This document shows positions 26,601-41,600 of a stretch of DNA of 64,000 nucleotides, piece by piece. The translations under genes and the position numbers were made by a program. Under the pieces are notes generated by a model, which ran no database searches, was not told the DNA's origin, and worked only from the letters and a program-made list of their open reading frames with translations. This stretch comes from Gymnorhina tibicen (Eukaryota > Chordata > Aves > Passeriformes > Artamidae). The stretch spans positions 175,161 to 239,160 of the forward strand of contig VXAZ01008017.1 in NCBI GenBank assembly GCA_013399875.1, given 5' to 3'. How positions within the stretch are numbered: position 1 is the stretch's first letter; each line of letters begins with the position of its first letter.

Positions 26601-29600
26601 AGAATAGATTTTGCTGGGTGGCCCTAATCTGGTTTGTTTTAGAGATCTACCACCCACAGTGTTGTGCAAAATCAAGTATCTGTGGGTTTTTGGTCCATAA
26701 GACAACAATTTTTATTGTGGGGATGGGAGCGTAAAGAAACTCATCATTTCCAGGATCTGTGAGCAGACTTTTATTACATGTGTTTTACAGGCATATCCCT
26801 CCCCCAATTTCACCCTTGCCACTGTCAATCACAGCCTCAACTAAGGGTTTACAAGCAACAGCTGCTGAAAGTTGCTGATGAGAACAGTATGATTAGATTT
26901 TATTAACAGTTTCAGCTAAAAAGAAAACTAAGAGAAAGGAACAGTAATCATGAAACACACTATGATGAAAATATGGGTACATAAGCATTGACAGGAGCCC
27001 ATGGACTGAATACTTGCTGAAACAGGTATATGTCAGGATCTGATGAGTCCTACCACTGCAAAACCAGACAGTGAAAAGAGGCAGTTCATAAGAGCACTGA
27101 GGCCTTATTAATTCCATTTAACCATAGGCAGTACACTGAGATCATGATACGCTCCTCTTACTGGCAGAGGAGAGTTGGTTCAGCCCAAGAAGGCACTGAG
27201 AATTCCTCTCTATCTTCACTGACTATTAGGGGAGCAACAAGACTGCCGAATTTGTACAAGCTGCCCATCAATTAAAGAATCTGAACCTATTTCAGGCCTT
27301 AACACTGAGCCTGTGGTTCTCTTCACTTCTCTGTGCACTGCTTCGGCATGCTTCACGATTTTTTCCCTTGAAATAATTCGGCTTTTTCTTCACTATTGCT
27401 ACTCCTGTGTTGCAGAACTGGAAGACAGCAATGCTAGGGAACTCACTCAACATCATGCAGAAGTGGCACAGCAGAGGAGGAAGTTTCACTGGGCAGATGT
27501 ACTAATTACTTGGCAATCTTTTTTTTAATACACATACCAGCAGTAGAAGACTAAAGTCTAATTTAATAATCACAACTTACAGTTTCAGTGTAAGAATTTA
27601 AATTTCTTCATAGATTTTTAAACATAACCTAAAGGCCTGACCTATGAAAAAATATTACTTAAGCCTGAAAATTCCCAGTAAGTATGTTCATGTTCACACA
27701 GACTGAGACTATTTCATCTTTCTTTCTGCTTTATGCCAGGTTGCTCCTTCAGCCTGATGACTCCTTGCAGATTTTAGCACCTGTGGAAGCTGATGTGGGT
27801 TTCTATGCTTGCAATGCATCCAATGCCCTGGGATCAGACTCTGTCTCCATTGCTGTCACCTTGGCAGGTAATCAACCTCTGTGATTGCAGGATGGTCCAT
27901 GTTACTGGTGTGAATCTGGACAGAAGTTGTTTGTGGGGGAACAGATGGCTGCTAAACTGTGTAACATGGGTCAACAGACGTACACTGGGGGAAATGCAGG
28001 GTGTGAGCTTTGCAAAAACCTGAGGCATAGTCCAGCTTTCACAGATAGTTTGGGAGGTTTTTGTATCTCTGCAAGACATCAATGCTTTTTCTCGCTTGCA
28101 TCTGACATGCTCTTAGAGCAGTGCCTATCCTGGTTACTTGCAGCCTATAGGGGCAGTGCAGTCCAAGCCTCTGAACTTCTGTGCTTCATTTTAAACCTAA
28201 CACTGATCTCTTCAAGTCTAACAGATGGATTGCAGGACTTTCTCAGGTGTACATTAGCCAAGCCAGAAAACTTCCGGGGCTGAATAGCTGTCCTTTACAG
28301 ATCAAACACTGTTTCATATTTGATCACAAGCGTGGCTGACACTGTTTCAATTGTAGCAAATAGAGGGTCTCAAAAAATTAGATTCCATGTTTCTGTTCCT
28401 CTAGTAACAGGTTTTAAAGCAGACTAAATATCCTGCGCTGGTTTAGGATTTAATTCTAAAGAAAACTCATCCAGATAAAAACCGATGGCAAAGGGAGTTA
28501 GAAGGATGAGTCCAGCTTCTTCCAGGTTCACTGGCAGACATCGTCAGCAGGCTCACAGCCACATCAGGACTACCAGAAGGGTGGAGCTGCACACGTGAAT
28601 GAAGAGCTGTTGAGAAAGACATAGGAACAGAACAGACAATGACAGCTAATGGCTGTGACAGGGCAGAGAGGTCTTACAGAAGGAGGATCCTATTTATAAC
28701 CAAGGCAAAAAGAAACACTCTAGGAATGCTGGAAAACTTAATGATTTTGCAGACTTACCCATTTCACTGCTTCACCATGTGGAAACGCTTGGAGGCTTCC
28801 AATGCATAGGCAGCAACCACCAGCTGCCAGTGTATCCATGTATGACTAGAGGAAGGAATAACTGGTGATAAGCTTTAATTTTTAAAAATAAGTTTTTTAC
28901 ACCAAACACAGAGAAAATTTCAATTAAGAGAAGCACAAAGAAAATGTAAGAAGGCAACAGTGCATAAAAGTGAAGCTCAGAAGATCAGTAAATCAACTAG
29001 AAGGAGACTTTGTCTTGTCCTTTAGCAGAATGGGTGAATCTTCTAGAGCAAAATAGAAACATCTGCGTTGGAGCTACAAATTACTTGTAGGCAAAACCAA
29101 AGAGACTGATTCTTTTTACACTACTACTATCAGAAATGCCTTGGCTGAATTCCAGGCAGCAGGGTAGCAGTGCTGCTGTTAGGATAGTGTCATATTTTAG
29201 AAGGAGCAATTCCACACTAAATCTCTGACGTTGCACCAGCATGAAGCTGAACATGAGGTTAAAAAATCGTCAGCCAAAACTGCTCTTCTGTCCACATTGT
29301 TCCAGTGAGTGTAAAAGCCATAGTTTTTGTAAACGTGATTTGTAGAAACAATTTTGGGTGACACTGTAAAAAATATACTGAGCATTAGGTATACATGTGG
29401 CACAGGAAGGCTAGTAGCTTTTTGATTATAATTAATTATCAAAGCTATAATTTAAACTACTAGGTGAATTAATATTCATGCTCCCCAGACTCAAGCAGAA
29501 CTCCTCTTAGGAACTGGTATACTTTTGCATCTCACATCCAAGGCAAAGAGCTGAACAGCCTATAAAATGAGGCCATAAATATCAAAGTGAAATACTGAGC

Positions 29601-32600
29601 AGTTTTTGGAACAAAGTAACAATCTTTTTGGCATAATGGAAGTGTTTTCTCCAAAAAACCTGGAAAGCTGAGATCATCTTTAGAGGAATCAAGAGTGGGG
29701 CTGAAAGCTTATTTCATTGAAGAATTTTCTGATTCATTTAACACATGCATGGAAAAAAAAGACAGTGGAATATGCTCCTTTTTGTTTTCTCAATGGTTTC
29801 CTACTCATTTATGGGTTGAACAGCTAAAAGATTTTTAATCTTGCGGTGGGATTTTGGGAAGCAATCAGGAAAATAAAAGGTTGATGGATAGGTGAAGAAT
29901 TTTTCTTTCTTTTCTTTAGACATCTACAGAAAGTATCAAAACTTTTGGAGGTATTGCAGCAGTAAAATATAGTATTTTACCTAGCTATTCTTGGGCATTA
30001 AAATCACCAAAATAAAAAAATGTAAAGTACAAAAAAAGAACAAACTGATATGACAGGAATTCCATATTAATGGTATATTTTAAAAGCCCTGGAAATACAG
30101 CTATATGGAGAAATTTATATTTAAAGCTGAATTAAATTTTCAGAACACTCCATGGGCTCAATGACATTAAATTCTTTTTCTCATGTCCATCTTTTCTTTG
30201 TTGGTCAGCTCCAAATTAACCTACAAGTAAAGCTAGTGATAAACATTAGCCTAAAACTGCAGCTTTTGGAGGCAAACGATGATATCTGAACTGGTTTTGT
30301 ATCTGACATTTATTTTAAATTGGAAAAAAAAAGGTATTTATAGATTTTTGGAAAATGATGTGTGTGAAAATGCAACACTGAGTCAAAAACACCCAAGTCC
30401 CATGCCATTTAAAGTAATTTTGCTATGTTCTGCTACTCCTGTCATGTCCTAACTGCAGAGCATTTTCTCTTGAGACAGGGGAGCACCTTAATTCAGCTCT
30501 TGTCAGCTCTGCTGCATTAGTCCTCTCTCTCTCAAAGCTAAGCTTGGGTACCTCTGTCCTGTTTTGTAGGCATCCCTTTAGAGTAGACCTGCAAAAGGAC
30601 TTGCAGAAGTCTTCTTGAGCCATTGGTGGTGGATAACTTCATAAGTTATCCCACAAAGACAGCCACAACAGCAGAGAAACACCTTGGCTCACTTGCTGTC
30701 ACCAGTGTTGAAAGCACACTTTATTGTGGGCAAAGCAGTAGCTCTATTAGAGATAAACCCCTTCCCATCAGATAACCTGTTTTGTTTTATCTAAAACCTG
30801 TAGAAACAGTGTTTTGCATTAATGCAGTTTATGTCCCTCATCTTCTTCTGCTAGCCATTATGAGAAAACTTTCTGGTTATGGTCTGGTCTTCCCCATCCC
30901 AGTGTTTCCCCATGGTTAAGGAAACCATGATCGTTGTGTAGAAACAGCTTGCACATTGCGCTGAACTTCCTCCCCTGTTAATGTGCCTGTAGCCATCACT
31001 CAAACAACCTTTGTTTGGTCTTCACCAAAGGGTGGTAGTGCAGTTGCAGCGCCAGGCAAGCATCTTGCTGCAGCTCCAGTTGTGCTGGTGTTTATTGATT
31101 CAGCTGGTTCTCCTGTATGACCATATGGCTTTAATGCTATTCTGCCTCTGCTTCAAGTGTGCTTTTTCTTTTTTCAAGGGAGCTTTACGCATGGAATTTG
31201 GTTACACTGAAATATTATAAAAAGCAGGTGGCCTCACACTTCAGCATTTTCCCTTATCCACCTGTCTGTTGTGTGTACTTTCACAGGGAATGTTCCAGCC
31301 CATCTATCCTGTGTGAGGCCAGTGTGCTTAGTATGATAAACTGTGGTGCTTCTTTTGTGCAGGAAAGCCACTGATAAAGGCATCAAGAGCTACTGTGATC
31401 AACACTGAATCACCTGCTGTCACTGTTGACATTGGAAGCATGGTGAAAACAATCCAGAAAGCAAATGTTACCATTAACTGCCAGGTTGCAGGTAAAAAAT
31501 TCTTCTCTCCCATGCAGGTGTCTTCGGCTATAAATTTCTGTGGGATTCTTTGCTAAATTGGTATCTCCAGTTGCAGCTGAGTGAAATTTCAAGGTTTTCC
31601 TAGCTCTCAGGCAAACTTCATTGCTTCCATTAATCCTTATCATAGAACTTGTCCTCTTTTTATCCATTTCAAACAAGGCAAGTGTAATGGCTTAGGAAAA
31701 TTGGGCTCATAAAAAAATTGAGTCAATGTGACAGGCATAGTTGTTGGATATACACCATGTGGTGTGGATGCAACAAAACTGATACACGTGGCTACCTGTT
31801 GGGGATCTTTGGTGAGAATATACAAGCATGGACTGATTAATTTCATCATTGATGGGGTTTTTAAAGATCACTCCAGTTAGTTTCTGTTTTTCCTTTTTTT
31901 TTTTTCATCTTGGGAGTGCAGGAGTTCAGAGGAATTCTACTGAAAGAGGGTTCTCCCTAAAACTGTTTTCTAGTCAGAGACTGAATGTTCCTCAGTCTTA
32001 CACTGACAGTTTGCCTCTTTCTAATGGCAACCAAAATTGGGTGACCTTATCTGTTTGTGGCAGTCCTATGGCTGTTGGTGGGAATGATGTTGATATGGGG
32101 AGGAGGAGTGGGGGAAGGGAGAGAGCTGGGAAATCTCTGAAGACCTGGGGCCAGACCATGGATTCAATTTTATGCATAGTATGAGGAAGCATAGGAGGGA
32201 GGGGAGCAACTTCTAAACATTAACTGAGCCATGCTGAGTATTACATAAATATCTGCCCTGGAGACTTGTATGAAGTCCCTTAGACCCTTGCTTTAGTTTC
32301 TTATCCTTAGCAGCTACTTCAGATAACTCTAAACAAGCATCTTCACTGCAAATATACGAATGTTGTGGCTTTTTTACACTTTGTGCTCACTTTAAGCATT
32401 TAGTGGTTGTAAGTTTTCCTTCTTTAAGTGCTGCCAATCAAACCCTTAGGCAAATTCTAACCTGAAAAGAGTGTTTGTTTCAAGTTTCATTGTTTGTTCA
32501 TTTGTCCCTTAGTGAAACATACACAATAGCTGTGCGTATTATGTTTGCAAAAGCAAAACACTCACCTGTGATCACAATTTATCAATCAGTCTCAGTGGGA

Positions 32601-35600
32601 TGAAGGAAGGAAAAGTGAGGTATCATTTTTCCTAGGTTCATGAAGGAGAAAGTTCAGTTATTCCCTTGGCCTCTCAACATAGGCACTAGATGCTCTCTTG
32701 CAATCAGACTGGTGTCCAGTGACCTTCAAGGAAGAAGATGAAAGTGGTACTGTTGTTTTTTCCCCAGGCCTCTCCATGCTCACCTGCACGGACATGGTGT
32801 GAAAGAGACTAAATATCACATGAACACAAATTGATTTGGATCTCTCTCTCTGGGTTCTCTTAGCTGCCCAGACTCAGAACCCACAGATTCAGACAGTTAC
32901 TGCTGATCTAGGAAGTGTAGCCATTTCCCTTCAGTATAAAGGCACCATGTAAACAACAGGATGTGACTAAACAAAGTTGCCACAGTACTTACAACATCAG
33001 AAAACTACAGGAGGGAAGCACAAAATGGTCAGAGGCACAGATTCAAAGTCTTTTCTGAGAGGAAAATAATCTCTAGCAATTTTGTGAAGCTCTTCCACTA
33101 TGACAACATCCAAAATGGAAAATTTTAGCAGTGTCTTCTATTCTAGGGGAAAGTTTTTTTGCTATCTAGTAGCATTACTGTATATTGGAATCTTCTGTGA
33201 TAGACAAGAAATTTTCTTAAATCCTAATTTCTTCCATGGGGGACAAAAAATCTTCTGCTACTGCCTCCACAGAAAATGTTATCTATGTTGACACCAGAGA
33301 TTAATGCTCTTGAAATTATGATAAAATCATAAACCACAAGCTGTGATTTTACAAAGGGAATAAGAGAGTGAGTAATGAGGGCAGATATGTTTTATGGTCA
33401 CTAGAATCCTAAATTCATAAAAATAATGTTAATAATTCAACAGCAATTACAGAAAAGGCTACGTTGAGAAATGATCCAAGAACAGCAATTTCTATCAGCT
33501 GTCTCATCTATACATGGAAAATAAACCGTCTCATAAAACCTGTAAAAGAATGTGAGAATAAATGCAATTTTCCTCCTAATGAAAGTACAGGTTTTTTGTT
33601 TTAGCATCAGCTTTGTGATTATCAAATCTATTGTATATTTTTGGTCATCCTTAGAACAATCAGTTCTAAGGATAAGAGTAACATGCACTATTTCTTCAGT
33701 CAGAAACGTGTTGTATCCTAGTGACTTCTTTAGAGTAGATGAACTTTACATCTATATAGTTTGCCAAAGCTCCCCAGAAAACATTAACAATGAAAGGACT
33801 ACTAAATCATAGTAAGTTAATGTGCAACAGTTAATGCAATAACATCTGGTAATAAAAAAGAGATTAGAATGTGAGAACAAAGTTAACATAATTAGAAAGC
33901 AAACTAGCATATCCAGAAATTACGTGGAGTCTTGTCTGGATGAAAACAATTCTTCACACAGTCTTGTAAAGTTATAGTTTTTTCCTTCTAGTACTTTCCC
34001 TCTAGTCATGTCCGGATGTCCTGAGCCGGCACAGCTAATGTTCTAGGTCAGCGTTCAGTGACAGTAAATCCCATTATTACAGGCTGTGTTTCTATCACTG
34101 TGCTGTACAGTCTGTAGTATAGGACCGTGCGTGTATTGGATCTGGATGTCTCAGCTCATGTAAGGACACATCTTTACTGAGAGTCAGAAAGACAGCAGAA
34201 TAGATACTTACAAGAGAAATATTAAGGATCAGTTATGATATTTTCTAAAGCTGCGTTTTCTGTCAAGGGACAGAAATACACACTTGCTGCTGACAGGTGT
34301 TGATAAACCTGGAGAAGGTTTCTTGAAAATATGAGATAATGGACGAATACAGTACCAAAGCCTAGGGAGTAATTTTATATTGCTCTTTAACTTCTTATGT
34401 TCTTATGACAGGCACAAGCACTGTCAAAATCTGTGTTCTGAGTTAAAATCTATAGAAATTAACTGAAAGATAAGGGAAAACAGAATCATTCTGGATGCAT
34501 TACAGTTTAATTGGCACCTGAGGTGAATTATGTCAAGGTGAAACTCTATTTCAGATTTACCATAAAGACAGTGTTGTGGTTTTGATCAAGATTGAAAACC
34601 AACATTATTTCACTTGACATAACTTCACTGCTTTGTCTGTAGAGGTGAAGGAATATGTCTTTCAACTCTTGTTAGGTGATTGTGGTCAATTCCGGACTTC
34701 TCCAAAACTAATCCTGGGGGAACTCCCACCCAAAAGTCACTCAGGAGTCTTGCAGATGTCTGTGACTTCCAGCTGGAGGATTTGCTCCAAGCTTCAGAAA
34801 GACAGCATCATTTCTGGTGAGGGTAACTTGACTACTGTGGGCAATTTCACTTAAAAATAGGACGTGAGAGCAATTTAGATCACATCAGTGTCACAAGGGA
34901 GCTTTCTGTTGATTTCAGCATTTAAATTGTGCAGATATTCATTTGAATACCAGAAGCTTCAACAAATCTGGCACAAACTGTTACTGAAAATACAGTTTGA
35001 TGTGAAAAAAGGAACCAGTTTTAAAAAGGTAGTTCATAGGGCATTCTGCAAAATGGTATGTACAATAGAGACTGTCAAGTCAGAACAGGTTTGGAAGGGT
35101 AGGTTAAAATATATTACCTTCCTGTCCTTTATCTCCTTGTATGTTTGTTGTTCCAGTGCGCAGTTCTCTCAATTCTCCTAAACATTTCTTTCCTCTGTAT
35201 TTCACCTACATGCTGGAGGTTTTATTTTCTAGTTCTTGCCTTGCTTTATGGCCCATGTTTATTCATCAGCTGTACCAGATGGTGAAATTCAATTCACTAT
35301 TCCAAGAATATTGTGGCATTGGAAACTAGTCACCACCGTTAGAACCTTGTATTGCTATGACTCCTTTCTCCCAGAGCCCCTGGTTTAGCAGAATTATCTC
35401 AAGTGGCTTACACAATTCTGCTTGCTAGCATCCCAGTAGGCTTTTTGTGCTGTATACACGCACACTGATGGAGGGGAAAGCTGAAGAATAGACTTGGGTA
35501 ATTATTCACTACCTAAAGTCTTGCCTGCCCAGAAACGTGAGTTCTGTTTCCAGGTGGCAGCTCTCAGACTTACAGTCTCTGTGATATCTCTGCAAGGGAA

Positions 35601-38600
35601 ACACTCAGTCGTCTGTCCTCTGTCATCCACCATTACCCAACAAAACCGATTAAAATGCTCTTGCTACCCCTTGCGGCAGTGATGCGACATGATGTGTTTG
35701 CTCGTCCCTGTGCTGGCTGCCTCCTCTTCCCATCTTGCGGCTGTGCATGTCACTGAAGGTGGGACCTCAAAAGAAAATGAAACCGCTGCTCATTGACATA
35801 CACTGCTTATCTTCCCCGAAGCGAACTGTAGGAACAGCTGTACTTGCAAACCTCCTGTTAGTGTGGAAACACTGAAGACAGAGGAAGGATAAACTTGTAG
35901 AATACAAGTCCGAAAAATGTTTTTGTAGCATTGCTGGACATTTTGTAGGCAGAGTGCATCTTTCTTAGACTCAACAGCAATACCTCAGCATTAAGGGGTC
36001 TCACTTTTAACCCCTTTTTCCTTGGCTGCTAGTGAAGTGCAGACAAATCTACCTTTCTAGATTAGGGCTGTCTCAGCAGCTGCCTGCAAGAAGGATATTG
36101 TGTCTGTCTCTGTACTTATTTTGTTGTTTTATTTGAGTCACTGCTCTAAAGGACTGTGGCCATATGAAATCCTCCTTGTCCCTTCCCCTTTTTCTTTAGC
36201 CTTCACTCGGTACTTCTCATCTCTTCTTCTTCTCCCACTATTTGCCTTACAAGTATTTTTTGCCTCTTGTAATTCTTACTTGTGTTACACTTTGTCAATG
36301 TTTTTCCAGGTGTTCCTGAAGCAAAAGTTACTTGGTTTAAGAACAAGGTCAAGCTGTCCTCTACTCACCATCTGCATGATGGGTTGCTGTTTATAGGAAA
36401 TGTTTCTCTATCAGATCAGGGGTTATACTCCTGCAAGGCAGCCAATCTTCACGGGGAAGTAACTGAAAGCTCCCAGCTGTTGGTTCTTGGTAAGTCCAGG
36501 GCATTTTGGTATTTTACACTTGAAACAATAGTAATGTGGCTACTGGCACATCCAGATGGCAGAACTAATCAGAGTTTGTGGAAAGAGGAAATGGCATGCA
36601 GGCAGCCCTGTTCTAAGGAAAGCATCAGTCTCCATTTGTACTCTGGGCAGCATAGGCTGAAGCAAGGTGGTGGTAAAAGGAAAGCAGATAATGTCTAAGA
36701 GAAAATGTCTAAGTACAGGGATTGCACCTCCCAGTCCCAAGATACTCAGTTTAACTCTTTCAGATTTTCCAGCTAAGAGAAGCATTTATTAACCATATCT
36801 GAGATTGACTACCCTGAAATGAGAGTGATGCCACCTTTTCCCTGTGAAGTGCTCTGTCTCTGCTGAGCAGTCTTTCCATTCAAGGCTGTGTGATACTGAC
36901 CCACTTCACAACAGGTGCATAAATCCAATGCACTTCTAAAAAGTACATCCCAAGTTCAGTGAATGGTGAATTTTACTTTCCCCTGTGTTTTTAAACACCA
37001 GACAGAAAGTCCATCTGGGTGATTTGAAAGAGAGTGTTAGCTGTGAAATATGAGTGGGAGTGGTACCTGATGGGAACTGGAAGTGTGGGAAAGGTGTTTC
37101 CTTCCCTAGTAACTCATCTTCTATCCTTTCTGTGTGCCTGGCAAATGAATGATCCAGCCTGACTTTTTAAGTGCTTTAGTGCATTTGGTGGTGAAGTCTC
37201 AAATTTTGAAACTTATTCCCCACAACTGGGGCAACACCATTAGAGCATCCACTACTGCTCTCATCTTTCATGACTAGTGAGCCTCCAAAGGATGTATAAC
37301 AGTGAGATTTCTCAGTTTCACAGACAATACTAAAATGAAAGTTCACATATTTCTGCTACTAATCCATACTGACTCTAGAATCTCAGTCTAAAAAAACAAT
37401 CTGGAAAGAAGAATCAGCTGAGTTTCAGCCTATAAATAAAGACTCCCACATGATCTGTAAATCCTTTTCTGATCATTATAAATGGCTTAACTTTTAGAGA
37501 TGGTAAGTTACTGTGAGTTATGCAAGCTGCTTATGTTTCTAAGCAAATGACATTTTTAGCTCCTTGATGGAACAGAACAGTTCAGGCATCTGTGACCTGT
37601 ACTCCTGGTGCTGAATACTATCAGCAGCAGAAAACTTGCATTACGTGCGCCATGATCTAATTGAAAAGGGATGAAGCCACTATTCATTTAAATCAAATTT
37701 CACATCATTTTCATGACAAACAGAATTGGGAATGCTAGGCATTACCTAAATTTTTAAAATAGCATTATGATCAGTAAACAACTAAATCCTGCAGTGCTCA
37801 GCATAGACTGATCCTCTTGAGCTCTGAACTCTTAGTCCTTTGGAGTTCTGCCTAAGTATACCACAGGATCTGGCAGGATTATAACCATATTTAATCAGGG
37901 CTTGGTCCAGGTTGTAGCAGTAGTTTTTTCACTAATTGCCATGAACATTTGATTTGGCTTCTATGCTGTATCCATTTGCTTTTTCTTCCAAGCCGCTCTA
38001 TCTCCTGATACCATATAACTCTGTCATGTGTGAAGAGAGTCCACCAGAATGCTGTGGTAGCCTTCAGAGATAATTTCTTTTAGTTTGTGGTCATATTGAT
38101 CCAGGTGTTATTTTAATATTTTCTCCAGCACCATACCTAATATGAGGCAAAGTACTTTCAGTAGTTATCCAAAGATGCTTAATCTGCCCCTCTGAAATGG
38201 TAATGTTACAGGCACAGCGAAAATTGCAGCAATACCTGATGGCAGAAGATGAAGGGGTGGATGGTAGGGGTCTATGTCCCAAGATGTTTTCTGCTATGGT
38301 GTTGCTCATCACTTCATTCTCCCAATCTGTTACCAGAGCCTCCACGACCTCTTCCTTACCTAGAAGAGTTGACAGCAGTGCTCACCACTGCTGGGCCCAG
38401 CACTCATTCAGTGCTGACCTCTCCTTCAGGAACAAAACTGACCGTCAGTCCAGGGAGCTCTGCTCTCATAGGTAAGTCAAGTGCTTTAAGTTTTTTAGAT
38501 TTTTAAAGTCTTTAAAGTTTGTATTACAGTTATGCATCTGGTTAACCATTACATTAAGGATTTAGTTATCCAGACATGGGCACTGAGACAAAAGACGTCA

Positions 38601-41600
38601 AACCATCAGTTCATTGTCAGTCATAATCACTGCCAAATACTTTTTAGATCTCAGAAATTCATTTTTATAAAGAAGGTCCTTTAATTAGTCCTAAGCTGCA
38701 TGCAGAATAAGGGCTTCATGATGCCCTTTATATATATATATATATAGCATTGTGTAAGAAGCAGTCCCTGCTCTGGCAATCTTATTCAACTCAAAGACAT
38801 GGCAGACCAGTGTGCCACTTGATTTAAAAGAAGAAATATTGATGGTTCTTCTGCATTTGGGTAGTTGTCTTACCATATGTCTGCTACTCACATTGTTTAT
38901 CCTTCTTTAGAGCCTTTTCCAGAGTTTTGCTTATCCCTCTCTCCATGTTTTGATCTTGCAAGCTCTCTGTTTTAATCTGTTCATTTTATTCCTCTTTCTT
39001 ATTTCACACAACCAATGTTTGCATGAAGCCATATAAGGAAATCATCCCCAATGAATGCTTTTCTTCTTTTCATCCTTTTCTGCCTTCCATATACCTTTAC
39101 CCTCGCTACACAGCAAGTTCTTTTATATCTTGTAAACTCCTTTCAGATCTGTGGATGTGATTTATTTGCAAGGAGATTTTAATTATTTTCTAAATTTCAA
39201 AAATAAGGTGTATTTATTTTATTATTTTATTTCACAGTCTACTTTGAAACTCTATTAATTGTCAGGCTCAGACAGGCAAACAGCTTCTCTAATGAACATG
39301 CTACCTCATACCATGAAAATCTGTCAAGCCCTACAATTTCAGAACTATCTTTTCTCCTTTTAGAGGTAGGGATCTGAAACTTTTAGCAGGGGTTCTGCAG
39401 ATGTAATGTCTTGAATGTTAATATGTCCCTGCACCTTCCAAAGCATTCTTTCCTCACATTTAGTAGCAATTTTAAGATTTTGTTTTCACAGTGGAGACAT
39501 TCTATTTATGGTTTTAGTTTTGTGTGGTTTACTTTTCCCAAGTGCTGACATCTGCATACATTTGCAAAGGCTTTTAGCCTGCAGCTCTGGATTACATTTC
39601 TGCTTCCACAAAAACTGCACTGAAATAGTCCTCAGTGGGGGAAATATCATAGGTATTTATTAGCATTGAATAAATCATTCTGAGTATGGTTTTATTGTGC
39701 TCACTGATGTAAGACCGGGTCATACTCCTGTTTCATCCATTTCCTCTCAGATTTCCAAAAAGAGGTCTTTAGGAGTTTCAGGCAGTTTTAATTGTGTAAA
39801 AGGAGTAATTGAATGACAAAGGGTGTTCTCTACTGCCTGTATACGACTACCTCCAGATCAATTTCATTTGGCCGTGTTGCCCTGTACCCCGCTGTGTCAC
39901 TTCATGGGCAAGGAAATTCCATGAATCGTAATTGCAAAACAGCAAACCACTTTCATTCTTGAGGCAGTTCGTTGAGCTTCACGGGAGTTTTACTGGTTTG
40001 AATTTGAGCCTTGTTATTATTCAAACCTAGGAAGCCCTTCTGAGATTTTTTTCTAACAAAAAATCAGCATGGAATGAGGTATCCAGCCAATTAGAAAGCT
40101 GTCCATTGATACTTTCCATTCTACTACTCACCCAATTGACTTTAATCCTGCTAAGTCTTTCATCGTTTATTATGTTGAGGTGTTGGCTCTACATTCTCTG
40201 GATGCCCCATGTAAGAACTTTAGGTATATAAATTGCTGTGTATAAGATCCCTTGTCTGTGCGACTGTTAAGCACCAGTATCTCTTAGGACTAAAAAGGCA
40301 TTGAATTAGACATAGAATTCAAATACATTGAATGTATTTGGAAATCTAGGCATATCGTGGTTTTTTTAATAGAGAAGGAAAACACGGTATATGCAAAGGA
40401 ACAGAGTGAAATGTGAAGAAAAGGAGTGATAAGTAAGCTCTGGGTAAACCTTCTATTTTACAGGAGTTAAAGACAACAAAGGTGACAAATTATGTTAGAA
40501 ACCTGGATAAAGTAATGCATGGGTTTGCCAGAGTTTAAGAAAAATGGGAGTCAAAACTTCATTAAACACTTGTTTCATGACTTGGGGGTTTAAAAAGAAA
40601 TGCAAACGGAAAATATTAACACAGCAATGGAAGGCTAAAGTTGCAAATAAGAACTTGTTTGGAAATTAGCAGCTGTATCAAATGTAAAACAATTGACAAG
40701 CTGAGCTGCAGGGAGAGAAATAGAACTTCCAGATTATCATACATGCTATTCACTGTCTCTTACAAAGTGGAATTGTGCAATGCTCCCACCGTCATTTCAA
40801 CCATTTGAAATTATTAACTTGCTGTCTGGAGTCATCTGCTGTGGGTTTCTTCTACTTAAATTTCAGGGGGGTTGCACAAGATAAAGATTAGTGTCAAAAC
40901 GCAGATATCTGGTTTGGAGGTTTTCCTTCTCATTGCAAGGGTCATTGAGCAGTCATCTGTGTGCCTCCACAACAGAGGTAGAGGAAACTGTTAAAAGACC
41001 CATGCCCTGCCTGATGGAGTCAGCAACATTTTTATCTTATATACTTCTTTTGCTGCCAAAGGGTTGAGATTCCAGTTAGCTTTCTAGGCCCAACTCAGGC
41101 CCAACTCATCATCCAGCTGGAGAGCATGATGTAGATGGTGGCTTACACAGATTGATGCTTACCCTGCTCCTTCACAAATGTCGAAATACGTGCAGAGTAC
41201 TGTAGTCTTCCCCAGTCCTCACATTCATTGTCAGGTTGTGTAGTGGACTCTTGTGTGTTATCTACAGATCACACACCTGAAGGACAGGACTATCCCCAAA
41301 GCAGAGCTAGAACACTCATGAGTTTGAAAATATTTCTGGGTTTTACAGTAGTGCAAACCAACAATCAGTGACGAGCCACAGACTGTCGTGCACATTCTGA
41401 TGTTCTTGGTTCATGGCAGACACACAAGATCTTACATTAAGATAAAACACAGTTGATTTCTGAAGTGACACAAATTTATATTTCTTTGGAAAGTTTTCAC
41501 ATTGGATCTTAATCTTATTAAGGCTTCTGTCTTTGGCCTTTGTCTTTAAGTTTTGAATACAGTTTTTCTGAATGTTGGTGATGAAAATATTATAAGGAAC

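Larger units (their letters stand above)
21475..27739 (+). other. ADAMTSL3: Intron between visible exons 4 and 5
   Basis: 6.3 kb, donor GTAAAG, acceptor CTTTATGCCAG. It contains an LTR-like insertion on the minus strand (about 24040-24628), which includes a CA microsatellite. The rest is AT-rich intronic sequence; I recognise no gene in it. Confidence 0.85.

Noticed and set aside
41084..41112. Short direct repeat GGCCCAACTCA
   Set aside because: Two adjacent copies of about 11 bp; too short to distinguish from replication slippage or chance.
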